DNA of 64,000 nucleotides from DAOQTX01 sp035340715 (GTDB taxonomy: Bacteria; Bacteroidota; Bacteroidia; AKYH767-A; OLB10). How positions within the stretch are numbered: the stretch's first letter is position 1; every line of letters starts with the position of its first letter. Positions 18,701-26,362 of the stretch are shown here, one piece after another. A program made the position numbers and the translations under genes. The notes beneath the pieces are model-generated. The model was not told the origin of the DNA. It did not search any database and worked only from the letters and a program-made list of their open reading frames with translations. The DNA is taken from assembly GCA_035340715.1 (NCBI GenBank), contig DAOQTX010000006.1, forward strand, positions 1 to 64,000, given 5' to 3'.

Positions 18701-19017
18701 GTCTTGAAGAAATAAGAACTATCGCCTGCTAGTAAGGTGGAATCAAATCCAACAGAATAATAATAACGCGTATTCGGTAACAATGAATCCAATCGGATCA
18801 AATGGTTCACTTTCGTTATACTATCGGTAATAACAAAACTCAAGGTATCGGGATGAACTCCGTAAAATACGGTACTTCTACAAAACCCATCCGTTCTCCA
18901 ACGTATGGTCATCTCCGATTCGGTCGGCATGGCTAAATAAGGACCTCGTATCAATTGTTGAGCAAAACTCGTCTCAACCATCAACACCCAAGCAATCAAA
19001 AATATAATTCTCTTCAT
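15775..19017 (-). CDS. T9SS-secreted protein with two purple-acid-phosphatase-like modules, the second degenerate
   Basis: 1080 residues from ATG 19017 with a signal peptide (MKRIIFLIAWVLMVETSFAQ). Two homologous modules of about 485 residues follow (about 21-505 and 509-995). Each begins IRGPY with a fibronectin-like domain, continues into a metallophosphoesterase domain and ends with a small Cys-containing Ig-like piece. Module 1 keeps the metal motifs: GDCG, LLLGDNAYQDG, GNHE (about residue 189), HHPPYS and GHSHSYER (about 322). Module 2 keeps GDAG, GDNAYPDG and HHPPYS but has GERE in place of GNHE (about 676) and AHSN in place of GHSH (about 809), so it is probably inactive. The C-terminus (ISPIPVRSGEEL to SKRIIVQ) is a T9SS sorting domain. 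Likely a surface phosphoesterase; the substrate is unknown. ATG 19056 is rejected because it would bury the signal peptide. Confidence 0.88.
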   Translation of the reverse strand: MKRIIFLIAWVLMVETSFAQQLIRGPYLAMPTESEMTIRWRTDGFCRSTVFYGVHPDTLSFVITDSITKVNHLIRLDSLLPNTRYYYSVGFDSTLLAGDSSYFFKTNSPANATDAFGVWVLGDCGFSGQKQLDVRDKMVNHLAGNVPDLMLLLGDNAYQDGLDAEYQTRFFDVYDQHFLKNSPVYSCPGNHEYANSTQQINNYCDYYNIFSLPSQGECGGVPSDTVSYYSFDFNNVHFISLNSYGYENGTYRLYDTISPQINWLKQDLDSNQMEWTIVFFHHPPYSKGGHDSDLETELILIRENVLPILEQYKIDLVIYGHSHSYERTHLMKNHFGLSSTYDKAIHAVDSSYGYYNGLANACAYNKTAAKDSGIVYIQAGNASINDPVSATWPHPAMASYNKDIEGSLYLSFNDKRLDMEFVGRNGFVLDRFTLFHDAGKIDSVWADYGDTLLLNTSWVGNNVWSDGSTTKERTHIVGSDTVIVVNDTYSCISDTFFVQMNPLPEPPQLIRGPYIQNLFSNEVTIRWRTDKECLGELLIGTHVDSLNSVLIDTVASMDHIHRIGNLNPATVYYYRLVCDTISFTNDSLHWFVSDKAIIASSDTTRFWITGDAGTGIQEQMDVMNSFLNYSNQIPYHTWISLGDNAYPDGMDSSYQNNFFNVYQAGLTKCVPLFPIPGEREYNEDSLNRASNNIDYFSIFSLPESGFTSGINSNTSHYYSFDKGNVHFSMLNSYGLDSLGTSIVDSLNAQKIWLEQDLSNSSAKWKIVAIHHPPYSKGSFDSDTDTLMSAIREQLNPIFEQYNVDLVLGAHSNSYERSFFLKGHFANSSSFDSTSIVQPGNGTYDGTLNSCAYVKATENDSGTVYVVLGSSGSVGTVSPTWPHPAMVHSDSIRSGSLIIEVINNRLDVVFLTSDSIVHDRFTFFKDVNILDTLAINPGDSVLLSASWIGNFIWSQGDTSASVWVKPSIDQWYTVSDPYSCIMDSFYVDVIGVNVSILEVNPTKGDLIISPIPVRSGEELKVICKGFDRPYHLELVDLNGKLISRKRIVQENAKSIFKLKAGVYTLTARSKSEAISKRIIVQ

Positions 19018-19106
19018 GGGTTTGCAAGATAAACACAGAATAAGAATGAATCGCAAGTTTCACAAAGGATTTATTGATTATTCATGTGTCGAACAACAAC
19101 ATCGCA

Positions 19107-19139
19107 TTGGAATCAATAAATTATTAATGATTACTTTTG
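19107..19139 (+). promoter_or_regulatory. Promoter of the tRNA-Arg/prfB unit
   Basis: TTG at 19107-19109, a 22-nt spacer and TACTTTTG at 19132-19139 fit the Bacteroidota consensus. The first tRNA begins 24 nt after the -7 box. Confidence 0.55.
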
Positions 19140-19142
19140 CGC

Positions 19143-19163
19143 ACCGGTTCGGTACCGGTTTTT
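19143..19163 (+). promoter_or_regulatory. Small hairpin with T-run just before the first tRNA
   Basis: ACCGGT at 19143-19148 pairs with ACCGGT at 19154-19159 (6 bp, 5-nt loop TCGGT) and is followed by TTTTT ending at 19163, the base before the tRNA. It looks like a short intrinsic terminator or a processing signal in the tRNA leader. The short stem makes either reading weak. Confidence 0.35.
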
Positions 19164-19235
19164 GGTCCCGTAGTTCAATGGATAGAATAGAAGTTTCCTA
19201 AACTTTTGATACAGGTTCGATTCCTGTCGGGACTA
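19164..19235 (+). tRNA. tRNA-Arg (anticodon CCT)
   Basis: A 72-nt cloverleaf can be folded by hand: acceptor GGTCCCG with CGGGACT (G1-U72 wobble), D stem GTTC/GAAT, anticodon stem GAAGT/ACTTT with loop TTCCTAA (anticodon CCT, reads AGG), T arm ACAGG-TTCGATT-CCTGT, discriminator A. CCA is not encoded. Confidence 0.9.
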
Positions 19236-19265
19236 CAAGGATTATTAATATAGCCGGGCCAAATT

Positions 19266-19337
19266 GGCCCTGTCGTATAATGGATATTACATGGGTCTCC
19301 GGAACCCAAAATTCAGGTTCGATTCCTGACAGGGCTA
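19266..19337 (+). tRNA. tRNA-Arg (anticodon CCG)
   Basis: A 72-nt cloverleaf: acceptor GGCCCTG with CAGGGCT (G1-U72 wobble), anticodon stem TGGGT/ACCCA with loop CTCCGGA (anticodon CCG, reads CGG), T arm TCAGG-TTCGATT-CCTGA, discriminator A. CCA is not encoded. It starts 30 nt after the first tRNA-Arg and ends 20 nt before the prfB start codon. Confidence 0.9.
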
Positions 19338-19357
19338 CAAAAGTAAAATGTAAATAA

Positions 19358-20435
19358 ATGAACTCAGAAGAATTAAAAGACTATAAAGAGCGCGTTCATG
19401 CTCTGAGGAGGCATCTTTGACATCGATCAGAAGTTAAATGAAATAAAAGAGCAAGAAAAAATCAGTCACGCAGCTGATTTTTGGGACAACCCAAAAGAAG
19501 CGGAAAAAATTATGCGCAGCATTCGTCAGAAAAAAAACTGGACCGATGCCTACGATGAAGTTGTTGCGGAAGTAGAAGATTTGTCGGTATTGTTTGACTT
19601 TTTCAAAGAAGGTGAAGCCAAAGAAGATGAATTGAATCAACACGCAGAAAAAACCCGGATTATACTGGAAGATCTTGAATTTAAAACCATGCTCGACAAA
19701 GAAGAAGATCGAATGGATGCGGTGGTTACCATTAATTCGGGAGCCGGTGGAACAGAAAGTCAGGACTGGGCTGAAATGCTCATGCGCATGTACATTCGTT
19801 GGGGAGAACAAAACAATTATAAAGTTACAGAGTTGGATGTTCAGTATGGCGATGGTGCCGGAATAAAATCGGCAACCCTCGAATTTGAAGGCGACTTTGC
19901 TTATGGATATTTAAAGAGTGAAAATGGTGTGCATCGTTTGGTTCGCATCTCTCCTTTCGATTCGAATGCACGAAGACATACTAGTTTTGCTTCCGTATTT
20001 GCTTACCCTAGTGTGGACGATAATATTGATATCGAGATAAAAGAATCCGATATTGAAATTCAAACATCCCGATCGGGAGGAGCCGGAGGGCAAAACGTAA
20101 ACAAAGTGGAAACCAAAGTTCAGTTGACACACTTACCCACCGGAATTGTTGTGGTGTGTCAGGTAGAGCGTTCACAGCAAGGCAACCGAGAGCGGGCAAT
20201 GAAAATGCTTCGTTCACAATTGTATGAATTGGAGATCAGAAAACGCAATGAAGCCAAAGCCGATGCAGAAAAAACGAAAAAAAGAATTGAGTGGGGATCT
20301 CAGATCCGATCCTATGTTTTTCATCCCTATAAAATGGTAAAAGATCTTCGCACCGGAATTGAAACTTCAGATGTTACGGGTGTTATGGATGGAGATTTAA
20401 ATGAGTTTATGAAAGCGTATTTAATGGAATATTAA
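19358..20435 (+). CDS. prfB: Peptide chain release factor 2 with programmed +1 frameshift
   Basis: RF2 releases the peptide at UGA and UAA stops. Translation starts at ATG 19358 (MNSEELKDYKERVHALRRHL) and meets an in-frame TGA at 19418-19420. The context is the classic autoregulatory slip site: AGGAGG, a short spacer, then CTTTGAC. A +1 slip on CTT-T continues the chain from 19419 (DIDQKLNEIKEQEK), giving about 358 residues as join(19358..19417,19419..20435). The stop-recognition SPF motif is in VRISPFDSNARRHTSF and the catalytic GGQ in SGGAGGQNVNKVETK. Low RF2 levels promote the slip, so expression is self-limiting, as known for this family. It lies 20 nt after a tRNA-Arg, with no separate promoter visible. 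Confidence 0.97.
19406..19421 (+). promoter_or_regulatory. prfB programmed frameshift site
   Basis: AGGAGG at 19406-19411 acts as an internal Shine-Dalgarno sequence, CAT follows, then CTT TGA C at 19415-19421. The reading frame shifts +1 at CTT, skipping T19418. This matches the conserved RF2 recoding element. Confidence 0.95.
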
Positions 20436-20440
20436 GCCTT

Positions 20441-20806
20441 ATGTTAAAAGTATATTTTAAAGCCGACTGTCACACCTGCCGAACAGCACTTCAACTCATA
20501 AATGAATTGAACGAACCTGAAATTTCGACTACCGAATATTTAGTCGAAGTTCCAAGTGAAAATGAAATTAGAGATCTGGTGCGTATGTTGAATTGCAAAG
20601 CAATTGATTTGATTCGTAAGAAGGAGCCTTTATTTCAAAACAAATATCTCCATGCGGAATTGAACGATGACCAGTGGATTAAAATTATGCATGAAAATCC
20701 TATTTTAATTGAGCGACCCATTGTCGTATACGGAGACAAAGCCATCATTGGGCGCCCGGCTGAAACAGTGATCGACTTTATTAATAATGAAAAAAAGAAA
20801 AAATAA
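20441..20806 (+). CDS. ArsC/Spx-family thioredoxin-fold protein
   Basis: 121 residues. The active-site region ADCHTCRTAL near the N-terminus holds Cys residues two positions apart. The C-terminal segment NPILIERPIVVYGDKAIIGR is the hallmark of the arsenate reductase (ArsC)/Spx family. Family members act either as glutaredoxin-linked arsenate reductases or as redox regulators. No other arsenic-resistance gene is nearby, so arsenate reduction should not be assumed. It starts 5 nt after prfB and is probably co-transcribed with it. Confidence 0.8.
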   Translation: MLKVYFKADCHTCRTALQLINELNEPEISTTEYLVEVPSENEIRDLVRMLNCKAIDLIRKKEPLFQNKYLHAELNDDQWIKIMHENPILIERPIVVYGDKAIIGRPAETVIDFINNEKKKK

Positions 20807-20872
20807 ACGAGTATAAAATGTACTTTAGTTTCAACGAAGATATGAGTGCATTTTAAAAAAAATATTAATCGC

Positions 20873-22285
20873 ATGACCAATACAACATTCCGAAAAGAAA
20901 AAGACACCATGGGTGTAGTTGAAGTCCCCGCTCATGTTTACTGGGGAGCACAAACACAACGCTCAATTGACAATTTCAAAATTGCACGCGAAACCAATCG
21001 AATGCCAATTGAAATCGTGCATGCATTTGCTGTACTGAAAAAAGCAGCAGCCATAACCAATTTCGAATTGGGCGTATTGGATGAAAACAAATGTAAAGCG
21101 ATACAAAACGTGTGTGATGAAATAAGAAAAGGAACTTTAGACGATCAGTTTCCTTTAGTGGTTTGGCAAACCGGATCGGGCACTCAATCGAACATGAATG
21201 TGAATGAAGTCATAGCCTATAGAGCGCATGTGTTGAGTGGAGGAAAATTAGACGATGAAAAAAAGATGTTTCATCCCAATGACGATGTCAATAAATCACA
21301 ATCCAGCAATGATACTTTTCCAACTGCTATGCATATTGCAGCGTATAGCATTTTAATGGAATGCACTTTGCCGGGTTTAAAAAAATTGCGCGACACCATG
21401 CAAAAAAAGTCAAGAGATTTTATGCAGGTAGTAAAAATAGGTCGCACACATTTAATGGATGCAACACCACTAACTTTAGGTCAGGAAATTTCAGGATATG
21501 TGGCACAACTCAATCATGGCATACGAGCCATTGAAAACAGTTTATCGCATCTTTCCGAACTGGCATTAGGTGGCACTGCAGTTGGCACCGGAATTAACAC
21601 TCCGGAAGGTTATTCAGAAAAAGTAGCGCAACAAATTGCAAAAATCAGTGGGTATCCCTTTATCAGTGCACCCAACAAGTTTGAAGCATTGGCTGCACAT
21701 GATGGCATTGTTGAATCGCATGGTGCATTAAAAACGGTTGCCGTTAGCTTAATGAAAATTGCTAATGATATTCGTTTATTGGCTTCAGGCCCACGTTGTG
21801 GTATTGGTGAAATATTTATTCCTGACAATGAACCCGGTTCATCCATCATGCCCGGTAAGGTTAATCCAACACAGTGCGAAGCACTTACCATGGTAGCTGC
21901 TCAAGTTATGGGCAACGATGTCGCTATCAACATTGGCGGATCAAATGGACATTTTGAATTGAATGTTTTTAAACCCATGATGATCTATAACTTCCTGCAT
22001 TCTGCTCGTTTGATTGGAGAAGCATGTATTTCATTTAATGATAAATGCGCCATTGGTATTGAACCATTACACGAAAACATTAAAAACAACTTGAACAATT
22101 CATTAATGTTGGTTACCTCATTAAACCCACACATAGGTTATTACAAAGCAGCAGAAATTGCACAAACTGCGCACAAAGAAGGAAAGACATTGAAAGAGAC
22201 TGCCATTCAATTGGGCTATTTAAGTGCAGAGCAATTCGATGCGTGGGTAAAACCGGAAGACATGGTTGGAGATATTGGGAAATAA
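20873..22285 (+). CDS. fumC: Fumarate hydratase, class II
   Basis: 470 residues from ATG 20873. The enzyme interconverts fumarate and L-malate in the TCA cycle and needs no iron-sulfur cluster. The N-terminal EKDTMGVVEVPAHVYWGAQT and the signature GSSIMPGKVNPTQ are intact, as are QTGSGTQSNMN and QSSNDTFPTA. The longer frame from 20846 adds nine unconserved residues and is not favoured. A sensor kinase gene begins 9 nt downstream, so the TCA enzyme and the two-component pair may share a transcript. Confidence 0.96.
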   Translation: MTNTTFRKEKDTMGVVEVPAHVYWGAQTQRSIDNFKIARETNRMPIEIVHAFAVLKKAAAITNFELGVLDENKCKAIQNVCDEIRKGTLDDQFPLVVWQTGSGTQSNMNVNEVIAYRAHVLSGGKLDDEKKMFHPNDDVNKSQSSNDTFPTAMHIAAYSILMECTLPGLKKLRDTMQKKSRDFMQVVKIGRTHLMDATPLTLGQEISGYVAQLNHGIRAIENSLSHLSELALGGTAVGTGINTPEGYSEKVAQQIAKISGYPFISAPNKFEALAAHDGIVESHGALKTVAVSLMKIANDIRLLASGPRCGIGEIFIPDNEPGSSIMPGKVNPTQCEALTMVAAQVMGNDVAINIGGSNGHFELNVFKPMMIYNFLHSARLIGEACISFNDKCAIGIEPLHENIKNNLNNSLMLVTSLNPHIGYYKAAEIAQTAHKEGKTLKETAIQLGYLSAEQFDAWVKPEDMVGDIGK

Positions 22286-22294
22286 GAACAACTT

Positions 22295-24274
22295 ATGAAG
22301 ACTAGAATGAAAATAAATAAGTTCCTTAAGAGGATACTGGTCTTTAGTTTTCTTCTATGCCCTATTGTATCGACTGCTCAAAACACGGCACTGCTCGATA
22401 CATTCATGACTCAATACAATAAAGCTACACACGATACTGTAAAAATAAAAGCGCTATATGATATCAGTTGGTTATACATGAATGCCAACATTGATACCTC
22501 GCTACAACTTTCCGATAGAGGATTGGCATGGTCAGAAAAAAACAATTTCCGTTGGGGATTAAGTAAAGGTTTTATTTTGAGAGGAATCTATCAAACCATT
22601 AAAGGAGAATTTACACTTGCTTTAGAATCGTATGAGGAGTGTTTGAAAATAAAATCAGAAGATAAAGATTCATTAGGTATTGCATCGGTGCTCAATAATA
22701 TTGGAAACGTTTATCTCTATAGAGGCGACTACGACAAAGCAATTGAATATTTTCTTAAATCCATAGCTATTGAAGAAACCCACGGAACTGACGAGCGACT
22801 TGCTGAGAGTTATATGAATGTAGGATCGGTGTATTCGGGTATGAAACGATACCATCAAGCATTACAATATTACAAAAAATATATAGAGCTCAATGATGGA
22901 TTAGGCAAAGACAATGCCGTATCAGAAGCCGCAAACAATATAGGAGGTACCTATATGAATTTGAACAAGATTGATAGTGCATATATTTATTTTTTACAAG
23001 CGGAAAAAACGGCTCTGAAGTGGGGAAATAAAACAGCCTTGGCGACAAGTTATATCGGACAGGCTAATTATTTTATAAAAAACAATCAGCTTGATAAAGC
23101 ATTTGAATTACTGGAACAAGCCATACGCCTGAGCGAAGAAAGCGGCAATACTCAACAGTTGGCCGCCACACATATTGATGCCGGCAACATAGCGTTAAAA
23201 AACAAACGATTGGATCAGGCCTTCTATCATGCCAATACAGCACGAACACAAGCTTTATCGATCGGAGCCAAAAAAGAAATTTCAAATGCGTATTTGTTGC
23301 TCAGCAATGTGGAGCAACAAAGAAATAATTTTAAAAGTGCTTTTGACTTTTTAGAACTGCATACGCTTTACTCCGATTCGATATTAAACGAACAAGCAAA
23401 TGAAACCATTGCAGAGATGCAAACTCGTTTTGAAACAGAGAAGAAAAATGCTGAAAACACTTTATTGCGATCCGAGAATCAAATTAAAAGTCTAACCATT
23501 GAAAAGCAAGACCGACAAAAAAATGTTCTGATCGCCATAGCTGCTATTATACTTTTGTTTGCTTACGTATTGTTTATGTACAAAAAAGCACGTCAAGAAA
23601 AATTGATACAAACCGAGCGAATGGCCATGCAAGAACAGCGATCGAAGGCAGTGATTGAAGCGGAGGAAAACGAACGACAAAGAATTGCACGTGAACTACA
23701 CGATGGTGTTGGCCAAATGATTGCCGCTATTAAATTGAATTTTCAAAATGTCGTTTCAGATAAGGCTAAATCCGAAGTATTGTACTCGGATAAAGTAGCC
23801 AATGTAAATTCAATGATTGATGAATGTGCTAAAGAAGTCCGTAGCATTTCACACAACATGATGCCAAATGTTCTTATTCGATCTGGCCTGGTGAAAGCCG
23901 TGCGAGATTTTATTGATAAAATCAGTAGCACCGGTTTATTGCGGATGGAACTTCAAGTGGTTGGTATGGAAGAAAGAATGGATCCAACTTTCGAGCATAT
24001 ATTGTACCGAGTTTTACAAGAAATTGTGAGCAATATTGTTAAACATGCTCAAGCCAATCATGTGAGCATTCAATTTATCCGTCACGATCAACATTTGACC
24101 TTGATGATAGAAGACAATGGGAAAGGATTTAATATTGATCAAAAAGAAAACTTTTCCGGAATGGGTTTAAAAAACATACAATCGAGAATCGAATACCTAA
24201 ACGGAGAAGTTCATTTTGATTCATTTCCAGGTAAGGGCACTACAGTGAGTATAGAAATTCCATTAAGCTCATGA
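22295..24274 (+). CDS. TPR-containing sensor histidine kinase (HisKA_3 type)
   Basis: 659 residues. A signal peptide (about 1-28) leads into a periplasmic stretch of tetratricopeptide repeats (for example SVLNNIGNVYLYRGDYDKAI and ESYMNVGSVYSGMKRYHQAL), a short coiled coil (about 365-405), one membrane helix (VLIAIAAIILLFAYVLFMY, about 408-428), and a cytoplasmic kinase. The phosphoacceptor His469 lies in RIARELHDGVGQMIAAIKL, the NarX-like HisKA_3 form. The ATPase has DNGKGFNI and GMGLKNIQSRI. It overlaps its response regulator by 4 nt. The ligand is unknown; TPR sensors of this type are frequent in Bacteroidota. Confidence 0.93.
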   Translation: MKTRMKINKFLKRILVFSFLLCPIVSTAQNTALLDTFMTQYNKATHDTVKIKALYDISWLYMNANIDTSLQLSDRGLAWSEKNNFRWGLSKGFILRGIYQTIKGEFTLALESYEECLKIKSEDKDSLGIASVLNNIGNVYLYRGDYDKAIEYFLKSIAIEETHGTDERLAESYMNVGSVYSGMKRYHQALQYYKKYIELNDGLGKDNAVSEAANNIGGTYMNLNKIDSAYIYFLQAEKTALKWGNKTALATSYIGQANYFIKNNQLDKAFELLEQAIRLSEESGNTQQLAATHIDAGNIALKNKRLDQAFYHANTARTQALSIGAKKEISNAYLLLSNVEQQRNNFKSAFDFLELHTLYSDSILNEQANETIAEMQTRFETEKKNAENTLLRSENQIKSLTIEKQDRQKNVLIAIAAIILLFAYVLFMYKKARQEKLIQTERMAMQEQRSKAVIEAEENERQRIARELHDGVGQMIAAIKLNFQNVVSDKAKSEVLYSDKVANVNSMIDECAKEVRSISHNMMPNVLIRSGLVKAVRDFIDKISSTGLLRMELQVVGMEERMDPTFEHILYRVLQEIVSNIVKHAQANHVSIQFIRHDQHLTLMIEDNGKGFNIDQKENFSGMGLKNIQSRIEYLNGEVHFDSFPGKGTTVSIEIPLSS

Positions 24275-24924
24275 TGCAACAAAAGATCATAAGGGTTTAT
24301 CTGGTAGATGATCATCAGCTTATGTTGGATGGATTGAAAACCATGTTGGAAGACGAAGAATCTATTCAATTGTGCGGTATGTCTAATTCAGCAAAAGAAG
24401 CTTTAGAGACAGTTGAAAAACTAAAACCCGATGTTGTGATTACCGACATTAGTATGCCCGAAATGGATGGGCGGGAACTATCACTTCAGGTTAAAAAGAA
24501 ATTTCCATACATAAAAATTATTGCGCTTTCTATGTTTGGTGACATTACGCATATACGAGAAATGATGGAAGCCGGAATCTCAGGATACGTATTAAAAAAT
24601 ACCGGTAAGAAAGAATTAATGGAAGCGATACATAAGGTACATTCAGGAGATATTTATTATTGCAAAGAAGTGGCAAATGAGGTTCTTCGCTTTATAAATA
24701 CAAAAAGTGATGCTCCCAAATCAAGTATTTCGCTCACTGCCCGAGAGATTGAAATTGTCAAGCTCATTGCTGAAGAATACAGCAATCAGCAAATTGCAGA
24801 AGCATTGTTTATTTCGGAAAGAACGGTGGAAACACACCGAAAAAACATTTTCAGGAAAACAGAAACAAAAAGTGTTGTCGGTCTGATTAAGTATGCTTTG
24901 GAAAAAAATATTATTACGAATTAG
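24271..24924 (+). CDS. LuxR/NarL-family response regulator
   Basis: 217 residues. The receiver domain has the acidic pair in VYLVDDHQLMLDG, phosphoacceptor Asp59 in VVITDISMPEMDG and the Lys in GYVLKNTGK. The C-terminal LuxR-type helix-turn-helix is LTAREIEIVKLIAEEYSNQQ followed by IAEALFISERTVETHRKNIF. The gene overlaps the TPR kinase by 4 nt (ATGATG within TCATGATG), so the two form a cognate pair. Target genes cannot be read from the window. Confidence 0.95.
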   Translation: MMQQKIIRVYLVDDHQLMLDGLKTMLEDEESIQLCGMSNSAKEALETVEKLKPDVVITDISMPEMDGRELSLQVKKKFPYIKIIALSMFGDITHIREMMEAGISGYVLKNTGKKELMEAIHKVHSGDIYYCKEVANEVLRFINTKSDAPKSSISLTAREIEIVKLIAEEYSNQQIAEALFISERTVETHRKNIFRKTETKSVVGLIKYALEKNIITN

Positions 24925-24976
24925 TCGCGCTGCTCTTTCTTTTACACATTACATTAGAGAACAATTGAATAAATGG

Positions 24977-24984
24977 TATTTTTG
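24977..24984 (+). promoter_or_regulatory. -7 element of the dihydroorotase gene
   Basis: TATTTTTG matches TAnnTTTG and ends 7 nt before the ATG at 24992, predicting an almost leaderless transcript. No TTG is present at the expected -33 spacing. Confidence 0.4.
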
Positions 24985-24991
24985 AATATCG

Positions 24992-26338
24992 ATGAAATCA
25001 AACACTACACTTATACGAAATGCCACCATTGTAAATGAAGGCAAAACTTTCCTTTCCGATCTCTTAATAAAGAATAATAGGATAGAAAAGATTTCGTCCA
25101 ATATTTCTATTGATTTTGCCACTGAAGAATTGGATGCTGAAGGATTAATTTTGATACCGGGAATAATTGATGATCAGGTACACTTTAGAGAACCCGGTCT
25201 AACACACAAAGCAGATATCTATACTGAATCGCGAGCAGCCGTAGCCGGAGGAATTACCAGCTATATGGAAATGCCGAATACGAATCCTCAAACTCTTACG
25301 CAATCGCTTTTAAAAGATAAATATGAGTTGGCTGCTAAAAAAAGCATTGCCAATTATTCTTTTTACATGGGTGCCGGAAATCACAATATTGAAGAAGTGC
25401 TTAAAACGGATCCTAAAAATGTATGCGGAGTTAAAATATTTATGGGATCCTCAACAGGAGATATGTTGGTGGATGATGAAGCAACCTTGAATAAAATATT
25501 TTCTAGTACTCCCATGCTTATTGCTACACATTGCGAAGACGAGCAAAGCATTGTATCCAATTTAAAAAAATACAAACTTTTACATGGAAACGACATTGGC
25601 ATTGAAATGCATCCCGAAATCAGAAGCAGAGAAGCATGTTATTTATCGAGCAGTAGAGCGGTTTCCTTAGCAAAAAAATACAATAGCCGACTTCATATTC
25701 TACACATCAGTACAAAGGAAGAATTGGACTTGTTTCGAAATGATATTCCTCTTGAGCAAAAAAGAATCACTGCCGAAGCTTGCGTACATCATCTGTGGTT
25801 TAGTGACGAAGACTATCCGAAAAAGAAAAACTTTATCAAGTGGAATCCGGCTGTTAAAACAGCTGAAGACCGAGAGGCCATTCGAAAAGCGATAGTGGCA
25901 AACAAGATTGATGTTATCGCTACCGATCACGCACCTCATACCCTGCAAGAAAAAGAAATGTCGTATTTGGATGCGCCCTCCGGTGGACCTTTGGTTCAAC
26001 ATTCCTTGCTCGCTATGCTCGATTTAGTGAAGCATGGAGTTTTTACTTTGGAACTAGTTGTTAAAAAAATGTCGCATGATCCGGCTGTACTTTTTACCAT
26101 ACAAGAAAGAGGATATATTCGTGAAGGCTATTATGCCGATCTTGTTTTAATCGATCAAAAAAAATCTTATACCGTAAGCCGTGAAAATATTTTGTACAAA
26201 TGTGCTTGGTCTCCCTTTGAAGAACATACATTTCAAAACAGTATACACACAACATTTGTCAATGGAAATAAAGTTTATTCCAATGGTCAAATTCACGATT
26301 GTGCTTTAGGCTCCAGATTAATGTTTACTGAGCGATAA
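24992..26338 (+). CDS. pyrC: Dihydroorotase
   Basis: 448 residues. It cyclises N-carbamoyl-aspartate to dihydroorotate in pyrimidine synthesis. The zinc site is intact: IIDDQVHFREPG (His-x-x-Arg in the first strand), a probable carboxylated Lys in GVKIFMGSSTGD, ATHCEDE, LHILHISTKEE and the catalytic Asp in VIATDHAPHT. Length and the REPG motif fit the class I dihydroorotases. Allantoinase-like relatives share the fold but lack this exact pattern. It is separated from the regulator upstream by its own -7 box. Confidence 0.92.
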   Translation: MKSNTTLIRNATIVNEGKTFLSDLLIKNNRIEKISSNISIDFATEELDAEGLILIPGIIDDQVHFREPGLTHKADIYTESRAAVAGGITSYMEMPNTNPQTLTQSLLKDKYELAAKKSIANYSFYMGAGNHNIEEVLKTDPKNVCGVKIFMGSSTGDMLVDDEATLNKIFSSTPMLIATHCEDEQSIVSNLKKYKLLHGNDIGIEMHPEIRSREACYLSSSRAVSLAKKYNSRLHILHISTKEELDLFRNDIPLEQKRITAEACVHHLWFSDEDYPKKKNFIKWNPAVKTAEDREAIRKAIVANKIDVIATDHAPHTLQEKEMSYLDAPSGGPLVQHSLLAMLDLVKHGVFTLELVVKKMSHDPAVLFTIQERGYIREGYYADLVLIDQKKSYTVSRENILYKCAWSPFEEHTFQNSIHTTFVNGNKVYSNGQIHDCALGSRLMFTER

Positions 26339-26362
26339 ATATTTTAACAGATCGAATTGTTA

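Noticed and set aside
19016..19201. 61-residue plus-strand frame reaching into the tRNA
   Set aside because: It overlaps a promoter and a tRNA gene and has no protein-like features.
19358..19420. prfB truncated by a nonsense codon
   Set aside because: The TGA is part of the conserved programmed +1 frameshift site and the chain continues in the next frame.
20441..20806. Part of an arsenic-resistance cluster
   Set aside because: No arsenite pump, regulator or methylase is nearby; the ArsC/Spx fold alone does not show arsenate reduction.
26357..26362. TTG start two codons before the L,D-transpeptidase ATG
   Set aside because: ATG 26363 gives the same lipoprotein signal and is the more usual start.
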